DNA of 64,000 bases from Vibrio navarrensis (GCF_015767675.1 NZ_CP065217.1:3470272-3534271), one strand, 5' to 3'; shown: positions 39,535 through 52,974, counted from the first letter of the stretch. The notes: generated by a model not told the origin, from the letters alone. Numbers and translations: made by a program.

Positions 39535-41064
39535 ATGACCTTAACCAAACACACTGGCGCAGATTATCTGCGCCATATATTGCGCGCTCCCGTGTATGAA
39601 GTGGCGACCGTCACCCCACTGCAAGAGATGCCGCGTTTATCGGCACGTATTGGTAACAATGTGCAGATCAAACGTGAAGACCGCCAGCCGGTGCACTCGT
39701 TTAAATTGCGCGGTGCTTACAACATGGTAGCCAATCTTTCGCAAGCGCAGAAGGATGCGGGGGTGATTGCCGCCTCAGCGGGCAACCATGCGCAAGGCAT
39801 GGCACTCTCTGGTACCCGTCTTGGCATTGAAACCACCATTGTGATGCCGCGTACCACGCCGGATATCAAAGTCGACGCGGTGCGCGGTTTTGGCGGCAAG
39901 GTGGTGCTGCATGGCAGCAACTTCGATGAAGCCAAAGCCGAAGCAGAACGTCTTTCACAAGAAAAAGGCTACACCTTTGTTCCCCCCTTCGATCATCCTT
40001 TGGTAATTGCCGGGCAAGGCACCATCGGCATGGAAATGCTGCAGCAAAACGGCCACCTCGACCACATTTTCGTCCCTGTTGGGGGCGGCGGTTTAGCCGC
40101 AGGTGTGGCAGTGTTGGTCAAGCAACTGATGCCGGAAATCAAAGTCATTGCAGTCGAGCCCGAAGATTCCGCTTGCCTCAAAGCCGCGCTGGATGCCGGT
40201 GAGCCCGTGGTGCTGGATCAAGTCAGCATGTTTGCTGATGGTGTGGCAGTCAAACGCATTGGCGATGAAACTTTCCGTCTATGCCAGCACTACATCGACG
40301 ATCACATCACCGTTTCCAGTGATGAGATCTGCTCTGCGGTCAAAGATATTTTTGAAGACACTCGCGCCATCGCCGAGCCTTCCGGTGCCTTGGCGCTGGC
40401 GGGGCTGAAAAAGTACGCCGAGAAGCACAAGCTCAAAGGGTGCAATCTAGGTACGGTGCTTTCAGGGGCCAACACCAACTTCCACGGTTTGCGTTATGTC
40501 TCTGAGCGTTGTGAGCTGGGTGAGAAGCGCGAAGGCTTGCTGGCGGTGACCATTCCAGAGCGCAAAGGGGCGTTTTTTGAGTTCTGCAATTTGATTGGTG
40601 GACGTGCGGTAACGGAGTTTAATTACCGTTACAACGACGACTCTCTGGCCAATATTTTTGTCGGCGTTCGCCTGCAAAACGGCCAAGAGGAACTCGATGG
40701 CATCATTCGCGACTTGCGCGAGGGTGGCTACCCAGTGGTCGACCTTTCTGAGGATGAAATGGCCAAGCTGCACGTACGCTACATGATTGGTGGCAAACCC
40801 TCCAAACCACTCAAAGAGCGCTTATACAGCTTTGAATTTCCAGAATACCCAGGGGCGCTGCTGAAATTCCTCAGCACGCTGGGCACACACTGGAACATTA
40901 GCCTGTTTAACTACCGCAACCACGGGGCCGATTATGGCCGCGTACTGTGTGGTTTTGAGCTTGATGAGCGTGATTTATCCCGCTTTTCGGCCCATTTACG
41001 CGAACTTGGCTACCAATGCAAAGATGTCACGGATAACCCATCCTACCGTTTCTTTCTTTCATAA
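39535..41064 (+). CDS. ilvA: threonine deaminase IlvA
   Basis: A 509-residue biosynthetic threonine dehydratase, making 2-oxobutanoate for isoleucine. The PLP lysine is Lys57 in HSFKLRGAYN; the glycine loop GGGGLAAG follows. Two ACT-like allosteric domains occupy the C-terminal 180 residues and bind Ile and Val. It is the last gene of the operon and ends at a terminator that overlaps the stop of punR. Confidence 0.97.
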   Translation: MTLTKHTGADYLRHILRAPVYEVATVTPLQEMPRLSARIGNNVQIKREDRQPVHSFKLRGAYNMVANLSQAQKDAGVIAASAGNHAQGMALSGTRLGIETTIVMPRTTPDIKVDAVRGFGGKVVLHGSNFDEAKAEAERLSQEKGYTFVPPFDHPLVIAGQGTIGMEMLQQNGHLDHIFVPVGGGGLAAGVAVLVKQLMPEIKVIAVEPEDSACLKAALDAGEPVVLDQVSMFADGVAVKRIGDETFRLCQHYIDDHITVSSDEICSAVKDIFEDTRAIAEPSGALALAGLKKYAEKHKLKGCNLGTVLSGANTNFHGLRYVSERCELGEKREGLLAVTIPERKGAFFEFCNLIGGRAVTEFNYRYNDDSLANIFVGVRLQNGQEELDGIIRDLREGGYPVVDLSEDEMAKLHVRYMIGGKPSKPLKERLYSFEFPEYPGALLKFLSTLGTHWNISLFNYRNHGADYGRVLCGFELDERDLSRFSAHLRELGYQCKDVTDNPSYRFFLS

Positions 41065-41072
41065 CGCTGTTA

Positions 41073-41099
41073 AAAACGCCCTGTTATACAGGGCGTTTT
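41073..41099. terminator. bidirectional terminator ilvA / punR
   Basis: AAAACGCCCTGT (41073-41084) pairs with ACAGGGCGTTTT (41088-41099) over a 3-base loop; A and T runs on both sides let it act for both convergent units. The punR stop codon lies inside it. Confidence 0.88.
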
Positions 41100-42004
41100 G
41101 TTTCGCTCAGCAACCAATCTTGATGCAGTTGATGTGAGTTCCCCAAGTAATCGACCATCCACTGAATCAACTTGTGATTGTCATCTTTACGCCACACCAA
41201 ACAACAGTGACTCAGTGGCTTATCATCTGGCAGTATTTTTTCCACCAGCACACCGTCGTTAATCAGCGGCATAGCAATATGACGCGGCATATACCCCACC
41301 CCAACGCCATTTTTTAAACACTCGATGGCACTGTACCAGTTGGGCAACAACAAACGACGCTGCTGCGGATAATGGCCAGTATGGCGCTTAGGCAACACAC
41401 TCGAGGTATCATCCAAACAGATCGCGGGAAACTGACTGACAAACGCTTCTGTCAGCACTTGCTGACGCACGCAAGGATGGGCCGGAGACATGACAAATGC
41501 CCAATCGAGACGGCCCATATCACGCACTTCAAAATCACCGCCGACTGGAATGGCCGAGGTAGCGCCGATGACGATATCCGCGCGCCCTTGGGCAATCGCC
41601 TCCCAAGAGCCGTTGAACACTTCCATGTTGATTTGCAGCTCCGCAAAATCAAACTCTCGATAGAAATCCTCAACTAAAGGCTTGAGCTTGTCGAGCTTGA
41701 CCACGTTATCCAATGTTAACTTGAGCGTGGATTGCCAACCTTGCGCCGCGCGCCGCGTCTGCGATTTCACCTCTTCCATCTGCCTTAGCAACATTCGCGC
41801 TTCCGCGATGAACAGCTCACCTGCAGGGGTCAGTTCTACTTTTCTCGGTAAACGGCGAAACAGCAGCACCCCCAGCTCTTGCTCCACTTGGCGAACACCA
41901 TAACTGATGGCCGAAGGCACTTTGTGCAGTACCTCAGCCGCAGCGGTAAAACTGCCTAGGCGAGCCACGACGTCTAACATCTCGAGCGATTGTTTAGAAA
42001 ACAC
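41084..42004 (-). CDS. punR: LysR-family regulator PunR (YdhB)
   Basis: A 306-residue LysR-type regulator with an N-terminal winged helix (LEMLDVVARLGSFTAAAEVL and SAISYGVRQVEQELGV) and a substrate-binding-like effector domain. The effector part shows VFNGSWEAI, IGATSAIPVGG and DTSSVLPKR, matching E. coli PunR, which activates the purine-nucleoside exporter/importer gene punC. It is divergently paired with a punC homologue here, with a 150-bp control region between them, which supports the assignment. Confidence 0.88.
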   Translation of the reverse strand: MFSKQSLEMLDVVARLGSFTAAAEVLHKVPSAISYGVRQVEQELGVLLFRRLPRKVELTPAGELFIAEARMLLRQMEEVKSQTRRAAQGWQSTLKLTLDNVVKLDKLKPLVEDFYREFDFAELQINMEVFNGSWEAIAQGRADIVIGATSAIPVGGDFEVRDMGRLDWAFVMSPAHPCVRQQVLTEAFVSQFPAICLDDTSSVLPKRHTGHYPQQRRLLLPNWYSAIECLKNGVGVGYMPRHIAMPLINDGVLVEKILPDDKPLSHCCLVWRKDDNHKLIQWMVDYLGNSHQLHQDWLLSETKRPV

Positions 42005-42157
42005 CCCGAATACCTTTCAAAAAATTTGATTAACAACCAAGAATTTTAGCGTTTTATTTTTTCAAAAGCGAAAAATAGAATAATAGAGCATATAAATCAG
42101 GGTTGGCGCCAACTGATCACAAAACTTTTCTAGTGAAAAAAATTGAATGGAATAACT

Positions 42158-43357
42158 ATGAACATTTCAAAAATGCAGCTTGTGTATCTTGCAGCCCTTT
42201 CGATGCTCGGCTTTGTCGCCACCGACATGTATCTCCCCGCGTTTAAAGCGATGGAAATCGACTTTATGACCGGACCAGAACAGATCGCGCTCTCTTTGAC
42301 GGTCTTTTTGGTCGGCATGGCGGTCGGCCAACTGCTTTGGGGCCTTGCCTCTGATAAGTTTGGTCACCGTAATACCTTGGCAGCTGGCCTTGCTCTGTTT
42401 ACGCTTGCCTCATTTGGTTTGGCGTTTAGCGATCAAGTTTGGCAACTGCTGAGCTTGCGATTTGTGCAAGCAATCGGCGTGTGCGCTCCTGCCGTTATCT
42501 GGCAAGCGATGGTCATCAAACGTTACTCCAGCAGCAGCCAACAAATTTTTGCCACCATTATGCCGCTGGTGGCGCTTTCTCCCGCTCTGGCGCCTCAGCT
42601 CGGTGTGGTGTTAGCCGATAACTTTGGCTGGCACAGTATTTTTGTCGCGTTAACTTTGTTGGGCTTAGTTTTAGTGGCCGCGACCATGGCTCAACCGAGT
42701 GTCGCCAATGAGCCAAAGCAAAGCAGCGTGAAATCGGATATCAATCATCTGCTCAGCTCAAAAACCTACTTAGGTAACGTAATGATGTTCGCCACCGCGT
42801 CTGCGGCTTTCTTTGCTTACCTCACCGGTATGCCAGAGATCATGGCTCAGCTCGGTTATGATGCCAAAGACATCGGCATGAGCTTTGTACCGCAAACCAT
42901 CGCGTTTATGGTTGGGGGATACTTAGGTAAAGTCGGCGTGCGCAAATTCGGCGATGAAAAAGTACTGCGTCAACTACTTGGTCTGTTTAGCGTTGCTGCA
43001 CTGCTGATTTTCATCGCATCACAATGGCAGTTAACCTCTATTTGGCCAATCTTAGCGCCATTCTGTTTGATTGCCGTGGCCAATGGTGCGCTCTATCCTA
43101 TCGTGGTCAACCGTGCACTTGCCAGTGCTAAGCAAAGCCCGGCGACCGCGGCGGGTTTGCAAAACAGCTTGCAAATCACCGTCAGTAGCTTGTCGAGTGC
43201 CTTGGTTGCAGCGCTTGCCAGCCAAGCGCAAGCGGTTACCGGTATCGCGATCATTCTCTGTATGGGTGGGTTATGGGTGGGTTATGTGATATCCAATCGT
43301 GAACTGTCAAAACATTTCACCACGCCTGACAACGCACGCGTAGTCAGCGACGAATAA
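42158..43357 (+). CDS. punC: MFS transporter PunC (YdhC), purine nucleoside transport
   Basis: A 399-residue, 12-helix major facilitator of the Bcr/CflA subgroup. The N-terminus matches E. coli PunC (LGF.ATDMYLPAF) and the stretch FVQAIGVCAPAVIWQA is shared. E. coli PunC imports purine nucleosides such as adenosine; the substrate here is inferred from that and from the adjacent punR. The ATG at 42158 gives the family start; five extra upstream residues are possible. A terminator follows. Confidence 0.88.
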   Translation: MNISKMQLVYLAALSMLGFVATDMYLPAFKAMEIDFMTGPEQIALSLTVFLVGMAVGQLLWGLASDKFGHRNTLAAGLALFTLASFGLAFSDQVWQLLSLRFVQAIGVCAPAVIWQAMVIKRYSSSSQQIFATIMPLVALSPALAPQLGVVLADNFGWHSIFVALTLLGLVLVAATMAQPSVANEPKQSSVKSDINHLLSSKTYLGNVMMFATASAAFFAYLTGMPEIMAQLGYDAKDIGMSFVPQTIAFMVGGYLGKVGVRKFGDEKVLRQLLGLFSVAALLIFIASQWQLTSIWPILAPFCLIAVANGALYPIVVNRALASAKQSPATAAGLQNSLQITVSSLSSALVAALASQAQAVTGIAIILCMGGLWVGYVISNRELSKHFTTPDNARVVSDE

Positions 43358-43379
43358 TCCCTTTTGCAAATGCAAGAAA

Positions 43380-43403
43380 ATCGCCGCTCTATTGAGCGGC
43401 GAT
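43380..43403. terminator. bidirectional terminator punC / glmU
   Basis: ATCGCCGCTC (43380-43389) pairs with GAGCGGCGAT (43394-43403). On the minus strand the stem runs into TTTTC, on the plus strand into ACTTTTG. Confidence 0.75.
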
Positions 43404-43410
43404 ACTTTTG

Positions 43411-44772
43411 TTATTTCTGCTTTACAGGACGCTGCCAGCCAGCAATTTTACGTTCTTTAACGCGAGTAATCACTAACTCACCTTCAGCAACATCTTTGGT
43501 TAACGTGGTACCAGCGCCAATGGTTGCGCCATCGGCAATCGTCACTGGAGCCACCAGTTGGCTATCTGAGCCAACAAACACGTCATTACCAATGATGGTT
43601 TTAAACTTGTTCGCGCCATCGTAGTTACAGGTGATGGTTCCCGCGCCAATGTTAGTACGCTGGCCAATTTCTGCATCGCCAAGATAGGTTAGATGGTTCG
43701 CTTTCGATCCTTCACCAATACGCGCATTTTTTACTTCAACGAAGTTACCCACATGCGAGTCATTGCGCATTTCCGCGCCAGGGCGAAGACGGGTAAACGG
43801 ACCCACGGTGCACTGCTCACCAACGGTAGCACCTTCAATCACACTGTACGGACGAATGATGGTGTTGTCGTCGATTTCACAATCTTTCAGTACGCAACCC
43901 GCGCCGATCACCACGTTATCACCTAAAGAGACGTTACCTTCAATGATCACGTTCACATCGATCTCACAGTCCATACCGCATTGCAGCTCACCACGCAGAT
44001 CAAAACGCGCAGGATCACGCAACATCACACCTTGCTCAAGCAGTTTTTTCGCTTGCATGGATTGGAAAGCACGCTCTAGGCGAGCCAGTTGAATGCGGTC
44101 ATTCACGCCTTCCACTTCAATCGGATTGACCGGATGCACCGCTTCCACCGCATTGCCTTCGTCGTGCGCCGCCGCAATCACATCGGTCAGATAGTATTCA
44201 CCTTGAGCGTTGTTGCAATTGAGTCCTGATAACCAACGTTTCAAGTCACTTCCTGTCGCAACCATCACCCCTGTGTTGATCTCTTTGATCAGTTTCTGCT
44301 CTTCATTGGCATCTTTCTGCTCAACGATCGCCACAACAGGACCATTTTTACGCACAATACGGCCATAACCGGTTGGGTTATCCAGCACTACAGTTAAAAG
44401 AGCAATACCGCCTTTGGGCTGTGCATCCAACAAGCTTTCAATCGTTTCGGAAGAGATGAGCGGTACATCGCCGTACAGAACCAAGATTTTTTCGTCATCT
44501 TGGAACTGCGCTGACGCTTGATCGACCGCATGCCCCGTCCCTAGCTGCTCAGCCTGTAATACCCAATTAACTGACTCATCAGCCAGTGCCGCTTGCATTT
44601 GATCGCCGCCATGGCCGTACACCAAATGAATATTTTGCGCGCCAAGACCAGTGCAAGTGTCTATCACATGTTTGACCATCGGTTTACCCGCTAACGAGTG
44701 CAATACCTTGGGCATATTGGAATACATACGGGTACCTTTACCCGCCGCGAGAATTACCGCACTAAATTTCAT
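43411..44772 (-). CDS. glmU: bifunctional GlcNAc-1-P uridyltransferase / GlcN-1-P acetyltransferase GlmU
   Basis: A 453-residue enzyme making UDP-GlcNAc for peptidoglycan and LPS. The N-terminal nucleotidyltransferase has [18 protein letters not shown] (11-28). The C-terminal half is a left-handed beta-helix acetyltransferase with hexapeptide repeats and the conserved [11 protein letters not shown] and [14 protein letters not shown]. Length agrees with E. coli (456). It lies downstream of atpC, as in most gammaproteobacteria, but a terminator separates them. Confidence 0.97.
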   Translation of the reverse strand: MKFSAVILAAGKGTRMYSNMPKVLHSLAGKPMVKHVIDTCTGLGAQNIHLVYGHGGDQMQAALADESVNWVLQAEQLGTGHAVDQASAQFQDDEKILVLYGDVPLISSETIESLLDAQPKGGIALLTVVLDNPTGYGRIVRKNGPVVAIVEQKDANEEQKLIKEINTGVMVATGSDLKRWLSGLNCNNAQGEYYLTDVIAAAHDEGNAVEAVHPVNPIEVEGVNDRIQLARLERAFQSMQAKKLLEQGVMLRDPARFDLRGELQCGMDCEIDVNVIIEGNVSLGDNVVIGAGCVLKDCEIDDNTIIRPYSVIEGATVGEQCTVGPFTRLRPGAEMRNDSHVGNFVEVKNARIGEGSKANHLTYLGDAEIGQRTNIGAGTITCNYDGANKFKTIIGNDVFVGSDSQLVAPVTIADGATIGAGTTLTKDVAEGELVITRVKERKIAGWQRPVKQK

Positions 44773-44874
44773 TGTTCTAACCTATGACGTTGACAAAAAT
44801 ATTGGCGCTTATTTTACCCAGCTAATTGATATTAGTTAACTTGATGATAAAAATTTCTGATAAAAAATAAGCAA

Positions 44875-44899
44875 AAAGGCGGTCAATATGACCGCCTTT
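44875..44899 (-). terminator. terminator of the atp operon
   Basis: AAAGGCGGTCA (44875-44885) pairs with TGACCGCCTTT (44889-44899), 11 bp with a 3-base loop; on the minus strand it runs into TTTGCTTATTTTTT. Confidence 0.88.
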
Positions 44900-44923
44900 A
44901 TCACTACTAAAACACCGCTAAAA

Positions 44924-45346
44924 TTAACGACGTTTCTTTGTCAGCTCGATTACACGAAGCTGAGCAATGGCTTTAGCCAGTTCACTGGCCGCTTGTGCGA
45001 AGTCCATATCGCCATGCTGGCTGAGAATATTCTCTTTAGCACGACGTTTCGCTTCTTCTGCCTTCGCTGCGTCTAGCTCTTCACCACGAATCGCTGTATC
45101 AGCCAGCACGGTTGCCGTGCCAGGCTGAACTTCAACGATACCACCAGAGACATAAATGAACTCTTCGTGGCCGTGTTGCTTCACAATACGCACCATACCA
45201 GGCTTGATAGCGGTCAGCAGCGGTGTGTGGCCATGGAAAATACCCAGCTCACCTTCGCTACCGGTCACCTGAAAGGTTTCAACACGACCAGAGAAGATTT
45301 TCTTCTCCGCGCTCACCACATCCAGATGAAAGGTTATTGCTGCCAT
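44924..45346 (-). CDS. atpC: ATP synthase F1 epsilon subunit
   Basis: A 140-residue epsilon subunit of the F1 central stalk, inhibitor of ATP hydrolysis. The beta-sandwich N-domain ([36 protein letters not shown]) and the two-helix C-domain are complete (E. coli 139). It is the last gene of atpIBEFHAGDC, 18 bp after atpD. Confidence 0.97.
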   Translation of the reverse strand: MAAITFHLDVVSAEKKIFSGRVETFQVTGSEGELGIFHGHTPLLTAIKPGMVRIVKQHGHEEFIYVSGGIVEVQPGTATVLADTAIRGEELDAAKAEEAKRRAKENILSQHGDMDFAQAASELAKAIAQLRVIELTKKRR

Positions 45347-45364
45347 ATCGCCTCCTAGTTAGCC

Positions 45365-46792
<1,428 letters not shown>

Positions 46793-46803
46793 TTAACCTA
46801 AGC

Positions 46804-47670
46804 TTAAACCGCCGCTGCACCACCAACGATTTCCGACAGTTCTTGTGTGATCGCCGCCTGACGGGCTTTGTTGTACACAAGTTCTAAATCTTCAATCAGG
46901 TTAGTCGCGTTATCGGTTGCAGCCTTCATCGCAATCATTCGAGCCGCTTGCTCACAAGCAAGGTTCTCAACCACACCTTGGTAAACCTGAGACTCTACGT
47001 AACGCACCAACAGGGCATCAAGCAGAGGTTTTGGTTCAGGCTCATAGATGTAGTCCCATGAGTGCTGACGCTGCATCTCTTCACTGTTCGATTTAGGCAA
47101 AGGTAGCAATTGATCGATCGTTGGTTGCTGAACCATGGTGTTAACGAATTTGTTCGATACCACAAACAAACGGTCCAGTTCACCTTCATCATATTTCTTC
47201 AACATGACACTGACTGAGCCGATCAAGTCTTCAAGGCTCGGGCTATCGCCCAAACCAGATACCTGAGCCGCTACTTTAGCGCCGCTGTTCTTAAAGAAAG
47301 CCGTTGCTTTCGAACCAACCAGAGCCAGTTCGACGTCAGCGCCTTTCTCTTTCCACGCTTGCATGTCTGTGAGGGATTTTTTGAACACGTTGATGTTCAA
47401 GCCGCCACACAGACCGCGGTCGGTGGAAACGATGATGTAACCAACACGCTTGGCTTCACGCTCTTCTAGATACGGATGACGATATTCTAGACTCGCGTTT
47501 GCCACATGACCGATCACTTTACGCATTGTTTCCGCGTATGGACGAGAAGCTTCCATGGCGTCTTGAGAACGACGCATTTTTGAAGCTGCTACCATTTCCA
47601 TCGCTTTCGTAATCTTCTGAGTGCTTTTAACACTACCGATTTTACTACGTATCTCTTTTGCGCCGGCCAT
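46804..47670 (-). CDS. atpG: ATP synthase F1 gamma subunit
   Basis: A 288-residue rotor shaft, with N-terminal [20 protein letters not shown] and C-terminal [20 protein letters not shown] coiled-coil helices, both highly conserved, and a central [12 protein letters not shown] [11 protein letters not shown]. Length is as in E. coli (287). Located between atpA and atpD. Confidence 0.97.
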   Translation of the reverse strand: MAGAKEIRSKIGSVKSTQKITKAMEMVAASKMRRSQDAMEASRPYAETMRKVIGHVANASLEYRHPYLEEREAKRVGYIIVSTDRGLCGGLNINVFKKSLTDMQAWKEKGADVELALVGSKATAFFKNSGAKVAAQVSGLGDSPSLEDLIGSVSVMLKKYDEGELDRLFVVSNKFVNTMVQQPTIDQLLPLPKSNSEEMQRQHSWDYIYEPEPKPLLDALLVRYVESQVYQGVVENLACEQAARMIAMKAATDNATNLIEDLELVYNKARQAAITQELSEIVGGAAAV

Positions 47671-47713
47671 CGTTACTCTCCATTAGTTGGTGGCAGCCAC
47701 TGCCACCGACTTA

Positions 47714-49255
47714 TTACCAAGTTTGGGTTGCTTTAAAATCGTCAACCAGTTTCTTGAACTGAGCTTCGATTTCATCGTTGTAAGCACCCGTCTTGTCGAT
47801 CTGCGCTGCTAGTTCAGCGTATTGACCGCGAGCATACGATAGTAGAGCCGCTTCGAAATCCAGCACTTTATTCAGTGCTACATCACTTAGATAGCCGCGC
47901 TCTGCCGCAAAGATAGTTAACGCTTGGTCAAAAACTGACATCGGAGCATATTGCTTCTGCTTCATCAGTTCAGTGACTTTTTGACCGTGGTTCAACTGTC
48001 TCTTAGTCGCTTCATCAAGATCCGAAGAGAACTGAGCGAACGCCGCCAATTCACGGTAAGCCGCTAGCGCGGTACGGATACCACCTGATAGCTTCTTGAT
48101 GATTTTCGTCTGAGCAGAACCACCTACACGAGATACTGAAATACCTGGGTCAACCGCTGGGCGGACACCCGCGTTGAACAGTTCAGTTTGCAGGAAGATC
48201 TGACCGTCAGTAATCGAGATTACGTTAGTCGGTACGAATGCAGAAACGTCACCAGCTTGAGTTTCGATGATAGGAAGAGCAGTCAGAGAACCGGTCTTAC
48301 CTTTCACTTCACCCTTAGTAAAACGCTCTACGTAGTCTGCGTTTACACGAGCAGCACGCTCTAGTAGACGAGAGTGGAGATAGAATACGTCACCTGGGAA
48401 TGCTTCACGGCCTGGTGGGCGCTTCAGAAGTAGAGAGATCTGACGGTAAGCAACAGCTTGCTTAGAAAGATCATCATAAACAATCAACGCATCTTCACCA
48501 CGATCACGGAAGTATTCACCCATTGCACAACCTGCATATGGCGCCAGGTATTGCAGTGCAGCAGATTCAGACGCTGAAGCCACCACAACAATGGTGTTTT
48601 TCAGAGCACCGTGCTCTTCCAGTTTACGTACTACGTTAGCGATAGTAGAAGCTTTCTGACCAATCGCGACGTAGATAGAGAAGATACCAGAGTTTTTCTG
48701 GTTGATGATTGCATCGATCGCCATGGCTGTTTTACCAGTTTGACGGTCACCGATGATAAGTTCACGCTGACCACGACCGATTGGGATCATGGAGTCAACT
48801 GACTTATAACCAGTTTGTACAGGTTGATCAACCGATTGACGGTCGATTACACCCGGTGCAATCACTTCAACAGGAGAAGTCAATTTGGCTTCAATTGGAC
48901 CTTTACCGTCAATAGGCTCACCCAGTGTGTTCACTACGCGACCAAGCAGTTCAGGACCCACTGGCACTTCAAGAATGCGGCCAGTACCTGTTACTTTCAT
49001 GCCTTCCTTAAGGTCAGCATAGGGGCCCATGACTACCGCACCAACCGAGTCACGCTCAAGGTTAAGTGCTAGTGCATAACGGCCACCCGGTAATTCAATC
49101 ATTTCACCTTGCATCACGTCCGCTAGGCCGTGAATGCGAATAATACCATCGCTTACCGATACGATAGTACCTTCATTACGAGCTTCACTAACAACGTTGA
49201 ATGATTCAATACGCTGCTTGATTAGATCGCTGATTTCCGTGGAATTAAGTTGCAT
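47714..49255 (-). CDS. atpA: ATP synthase F1 alpha subunit
   Basis: A 513-residue non-catalytic nucleotide-binding subunit, the same length as E. coli. The P-loop GDRQTGKT is at 169-176 and the arginine finger region [12 protein letters not shown] is intact. The ATG at 49255 gives MQLNSTEIS, the family start; a frame reaching 10 codons further is spurious. atpH lies 13 bp upstream. Confidence 0.98.
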   Translation of the reverse strand: MQLNSTEISDLIKQRIESFNVVSEARNEGTIVSVSDGIIRIHGLADVMQGEMIELPGGRYALALNLERDSVGAVVMGPYADLKEGMKVTGTGRILEVPVGPELLGRVVNTLGEPIDGKGPIEAKLTSPVEVIAPGVIDRQSVDQPVQTGYKSVDSMIPIGRGQRELIIGDRQTGKTAMAIDAIINQKNSGIFSIYVAIGQKASTIANVVRKLEEHGALKNTIVVVASASESAALQYLAPYAGCAMGEYFRDRGEDALIVYDDLSKQAVAYRQISLLLKRPPGREAFPGDVFYLHSRLLERAARVNADYVERFTKGEVKGKTGSLTALPIIETQAGDVSAFVPTNVISITDGQIFLQTELFNAGVRPAVDPGISVSRVGGSAQTKIIKKLSGGIRTALAAYRELAAFAQFSSDLDEATKRQLNHGQKVTELMKQKQYAPMSVFDQALTIFAAERGYLSDVALNKVLDFEAALLSYARGQYAELAAQIDKTGAYNDEIEAQFKKLVDDFKATQTW

Positions 49256-49268
49256 GCTCCAATCCCCA

Positions 49269-49802
49269 TTAAGACTGCAATGCATCGCTCAGGCGGTTCA
49301 AACGACCACGTGCTGAGTTGTCGATGACTAAGTCTCCGGCTCGAATAATCACCCCACCAAGTAGGGCCTCATCTATACTGCAATTCAGCTTCACTTTGCG
49401 TTCAAGACGCAGCTCAAGTTTGCTGCTGATATTTGCAATTTGTTCATCAGAAAGTTCTGTTGCAGAAATCACGTCTACATCAATCTCTTTCTCATGCTCT
49501 TTTTTCAGAGCAAAGAACTGCTTACAAACATCAGGAAGGGCCTTTAACCGACCATTCTCAGCCATCACCTTCAGAAGGTTATGACCATATTCATCCACTT
49601 GTTCGCCGCAAATCGCTACAAATAGCTCCGTCAGCTTTTCGGCTGACATTGAACCAGTTAACAGTTCACTAATTTGTTCGTTCTTGGCAACTTCCGCAGC
49701 GAAAGACAACATTTGACCCCATTGGTCCAGTTGGCCTTTTTCTACGGCAAAGTCGAATGCTGCTTTAGCATAGGGGCGTGCGATTGTAGTCAAATCAGAC
49801 AT
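49269..49802 (-). CDS. atpH: ATP synthase F1 delta subunit
   Basis: A 177-residue subunit connecting F1 to the b-subunit stator. The N-terminus [18 protein letters not shown] and the C-terminal [20 protein letters not shown] are characteristic. The ATG at 49802 gives the E. coli length (177); the ATG four codons upstream would overlap atpF spacing. Operon member. Confidence 0.97.
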   Translation of the reverse strand: MSDLTTIARPYAKAAFDFAVEKGQLDQWGQMLSFAAEVAKNEQISELLTGSMSAEKLTELFVAICGEQVDEYGHNLLKVMAENGRLKALPDVCKQFFALKKEHEKEIDVDVISATELSDEQIANISSKLELRLERKVKLNCSIDEALLGGVIIRAGDLVIDNSARGRLNRLSDALQS

Positions 49803-49816
49803 AAGCGCCCCCAAAC

Positions 49817-50287
49817 TTAAAGTTTTGCAGTAATGTTATCGAGAATATCTTTGTGCGCATCTTTATCGATGGAACGCTCAAGGATTTTCTCTGCACCAGC
49901 GACAGCCAGAGTTGCAACTTGTTTGCGCAGTTCATCGCGGGCACGGTTACGCTCTGCGTCGATTTCTGCTTCCGCTTGCGCAAGGATCTTACGGCGTTCA
50001 GCCTGTGCATCCTCGCGAGCTTCATCAATAATCTGCGCTTTACGTTTGTTGGCCTGATCGATGATCTCAGTTGCTGTGCGCTTTGCTTCTTTCATTTGAG
50101 AAGAAGCATTAGCTTGCGCTAGATCCAAGTCTTTCGCAGCACGTTCCGCTGCTTGCAGACCGTCAGCAATTTTCTTCTGACGCTCTTCAATCGCTTGCAT
50201 GATTGGTGGCCATACGTATTTCATACAGAACCACACAAAGAGTGCAAACGAGAATGCTTGACCTAGCAGAGTTGCGTTAATATTCAC
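49817..50287 (-). CDS. atpF: ATP synthase F0 b subunit
   Basis: A 156-residue stator subunit: one N-terminal membrane helix (about 4-27), then a long charged coiled coil. I place the start at GTG 50287, giving [20 protein letters not shown], the exact E. coli length, with AGAGGGG about 9 bases upstream. The longer reading to 50329 adds 14 residues unlike the family. Confidence 0.93.
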   Translation of the reverse strand: MNINATLLGQAFSFALFVWFCMKYVWPPIMQAIEERQKKIADGLQAAERAAKDLDLAQANASSQMKEAKRTATEIIDQANKRKAQIIDEAREDAQAERRKILAQAEAEIDAERNRARDELRKQVATLAVAGAEKILERSIDKDAHKDILDNITAKL

Positions 50288-50357
50288 AACAGCTACCCCT
50301 CTATTCGAGTTAGTGTTAATCAAAGACAAGCTGACGCTTGTCGTTCAAAACCGATGA

Positions 50358-50627
<270 letters not shown>

Positions 50628-50667
50628 TTATAGCGATTAACTAAAAGTCTAATAAGAATAAACAAAA

Positions 50668-51483
<816 letters not shown>

Positions 51484-51488
51484 TCATC

Positions 51489-51878
51489 CTATTTTTTGTT
51501 GTTAATGAATAGCGCTGGCGCAAAGATATTAATACCGAGAACCAGCAAATAGGTTAGTTTCAGGGGAACAAGTTCCACCTGCATATACATGTAGGCCACA
51601 GAAAATAGCGCTACTGTAATGAGGATCTTCAGCGCTTCACCTGTGTAAAAGGAAATGGCAACGTATTTCGCCGCCCTAGCCCCCACAAACAGGAACGCAC
51701 AAACAGAAAACACCGCATTAGCCGCAACAAAAATGCTACCGCCTATTAGCGATGAAAACCCCCATTCAGCATTAACAGCCACCGCCATCCCTGCTGCCAG
51801 CAAAATAACCGCGCCAGCCTCGATCAATAACAATTGCTTTGCAAGCTCTCGTCCTGGCCTAGCTAACGCAGCTACCAT
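51489..51878 (-). CDS. atpI: ATP synthase assembly protein AtpI
   Basis: A 129-residue membrane protein with four hydrophobic helices, first gene of the operon. AtpI helps c-ring assembly and Mg2+ uptake in some bacteria but is not part of the final enzyme. The sequence is weakly conserved; position directly before atpB and length (E. coli 126) support it. Confidence 0.92.
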   Translation of the reverse strand: MVAALARPGRELAKQLLLIEAGAVILLAAGMAVAVNAEWGFSSLIGGSIFVAANAVFSVCAFLFVGARAAKYVAISFYTGEALKILITVALFSVAYMYMQVELVPLKLTYLLVLGINIFAPALFINNKK

Positions 51879-51943
51879 GTATTCGTACCTCTAGTAACTC
51901 CCATATCACCTTGTCTTTTTAGGGGTGAGGGAAATTGGCGAAA

Positions 51944-51971
51944 ATTATACGGTGAGTCCAACCGATTGCAA
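51944..51971 (-). promoter_or_regulatory. atp operon promoter
   Basis: On the minus strand TTGCAA (51966-51971), a 16-bp spacer and TATAAT (51944-51949), about 65 bp before the atpI start codon. Confidence 0.72.
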
Positions 51972-52045
51972 TTAAAACGCAGCAAAAACTTACAGTTTTG
52001 TTTACAAACCGACAACTTTCGTACAAAAAATGATTTTTTGCATAA

Positions 52046-52059
52046 TTGACCTAAATCAA
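52046..52059. promoter_or_regulatory. FNR-like site upstream of atp
   Basis: TTGACCTAAATCAA matches the FNR consensus TTGATnnnnATCAA with one mismatch. It is about 75 bp upstream of the atp -35 element, between parB and atpI, so a role in either direction is uncertain. Confidence 0.35.
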
Positions 52060-52068
52060 TTATCTCAT

Positions 52069-52950
52069 TTAGCTTTCTAGCTTGGCAATTAGTTGCTCTA
52101 ATTTGTGAGGCTCATCAAGACTAATTGTCAATTTTGCTTTGCCGTTCATGGATCTCACAATAGAAACCTTAGCACCCAACAGTCGACTCAATTTTTGTGA
52201 CATTTGTTGTGTTTCTTCATCCTTTGATGGCAATTCTTGCTCAACCTTAGGTGTTAAACACTTTTTCACTAATTGCTCGGTCTGGCGTACGGTCAACAGC
52301 TTGCTCGCAACTTGCTGAGCCACTTCAACTTGCTGCTCACCTTCCAAGGCCAACAAGGCTCTGGCATGGCCCATCTCCAGCAGCTTCTGCGAGACAAATT
52401 GTTTCACTTCAGGCTCAAGGCTATTCAATCGGAGCAGATTACTCACCGTGGTTCGCGATTTACCAATCACATCCGCCACTTGCTGGTGTGTCAGTGCAAA
52501 CTCATCTTGTAGCCGTTCTAATGCTTGAGCTTCTTCGATCGCATTGAGATCTTCACGCTGAATATTCTCTATCAATGCCATGGCGATCGCCGCGCGATCT
52601 TCGACATTTTTCACCAGACAAGGCACGCGTTTTAGCCCAGCCTGCTTAGCCGCACGCCAACGGCGCTCACCTGCAATAATTTCGAAATGGCCATCATTGA
52701 GCGCACGCACCACAATCGGCTGAATAATGCCTTGCGATTGAATGGAGGCTGCCAGTTCCTCCAACGCTTGTGGAGACATCTCTTTACGTGGCTGGTAAAT
52801 CCCGGGTTGCAGGTGACCAACAGCAATATCGGTCAATTCACCTTCGGCCGACAAACTTTGGCTGTGGGTGGCGATTTGTTGTTTTTCACGAGCTAACGAA
52901 CTGGTGGACAGCAGAGCATCCAGTCCTTTTCCTAGACCACGCTTAGTCAT
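52069..52950 (-). CDS. parB: chromosome partitioning protein ParB
   Basis: A 293-residue ParB/Spo0J that binds parS and spreads on origin-proximal DNA. The CTP-binding ParB/Srx domain has GERRWRAAKQAGLKRVPC; the HTH region (LTHQQVADVIGKSRTTVSNLLRL) and C-terminal dimerization part are complete. It follows parA by 24 bp. I saw no parS-like GTTTCACGTGAAAC in the window. Confidence 0.96.
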   Translation of the reverse strand: MTKRGLGKGLDALLSTSSLAREKQQIATHSQSLSAEGELTDIAVGHLQPGIYQPRKEMSPQALEELAASIQSQGIIQPIVVRALNDGHFEIIAGERRWRAAKQAGLKRVPCLVKNVEDRAAIAMALIENIQREDLNAIEEAQALERLQDEFALTHQQVADVIGKSRTTVSNLLRLNSLEPEVKQFVSQKLLEMGHARALLALEGEQQVEVAQQVASKLLTVRQTEQLVKKCLTPKVEQELPSKDEETQQMSQKLSRLLGAKVSIVRSMNGKAKLTISLDEPHKLEQLIAKLES

Positions 52951-52974
52951 GGGGACGAATTCCTTCGGTTAAGG

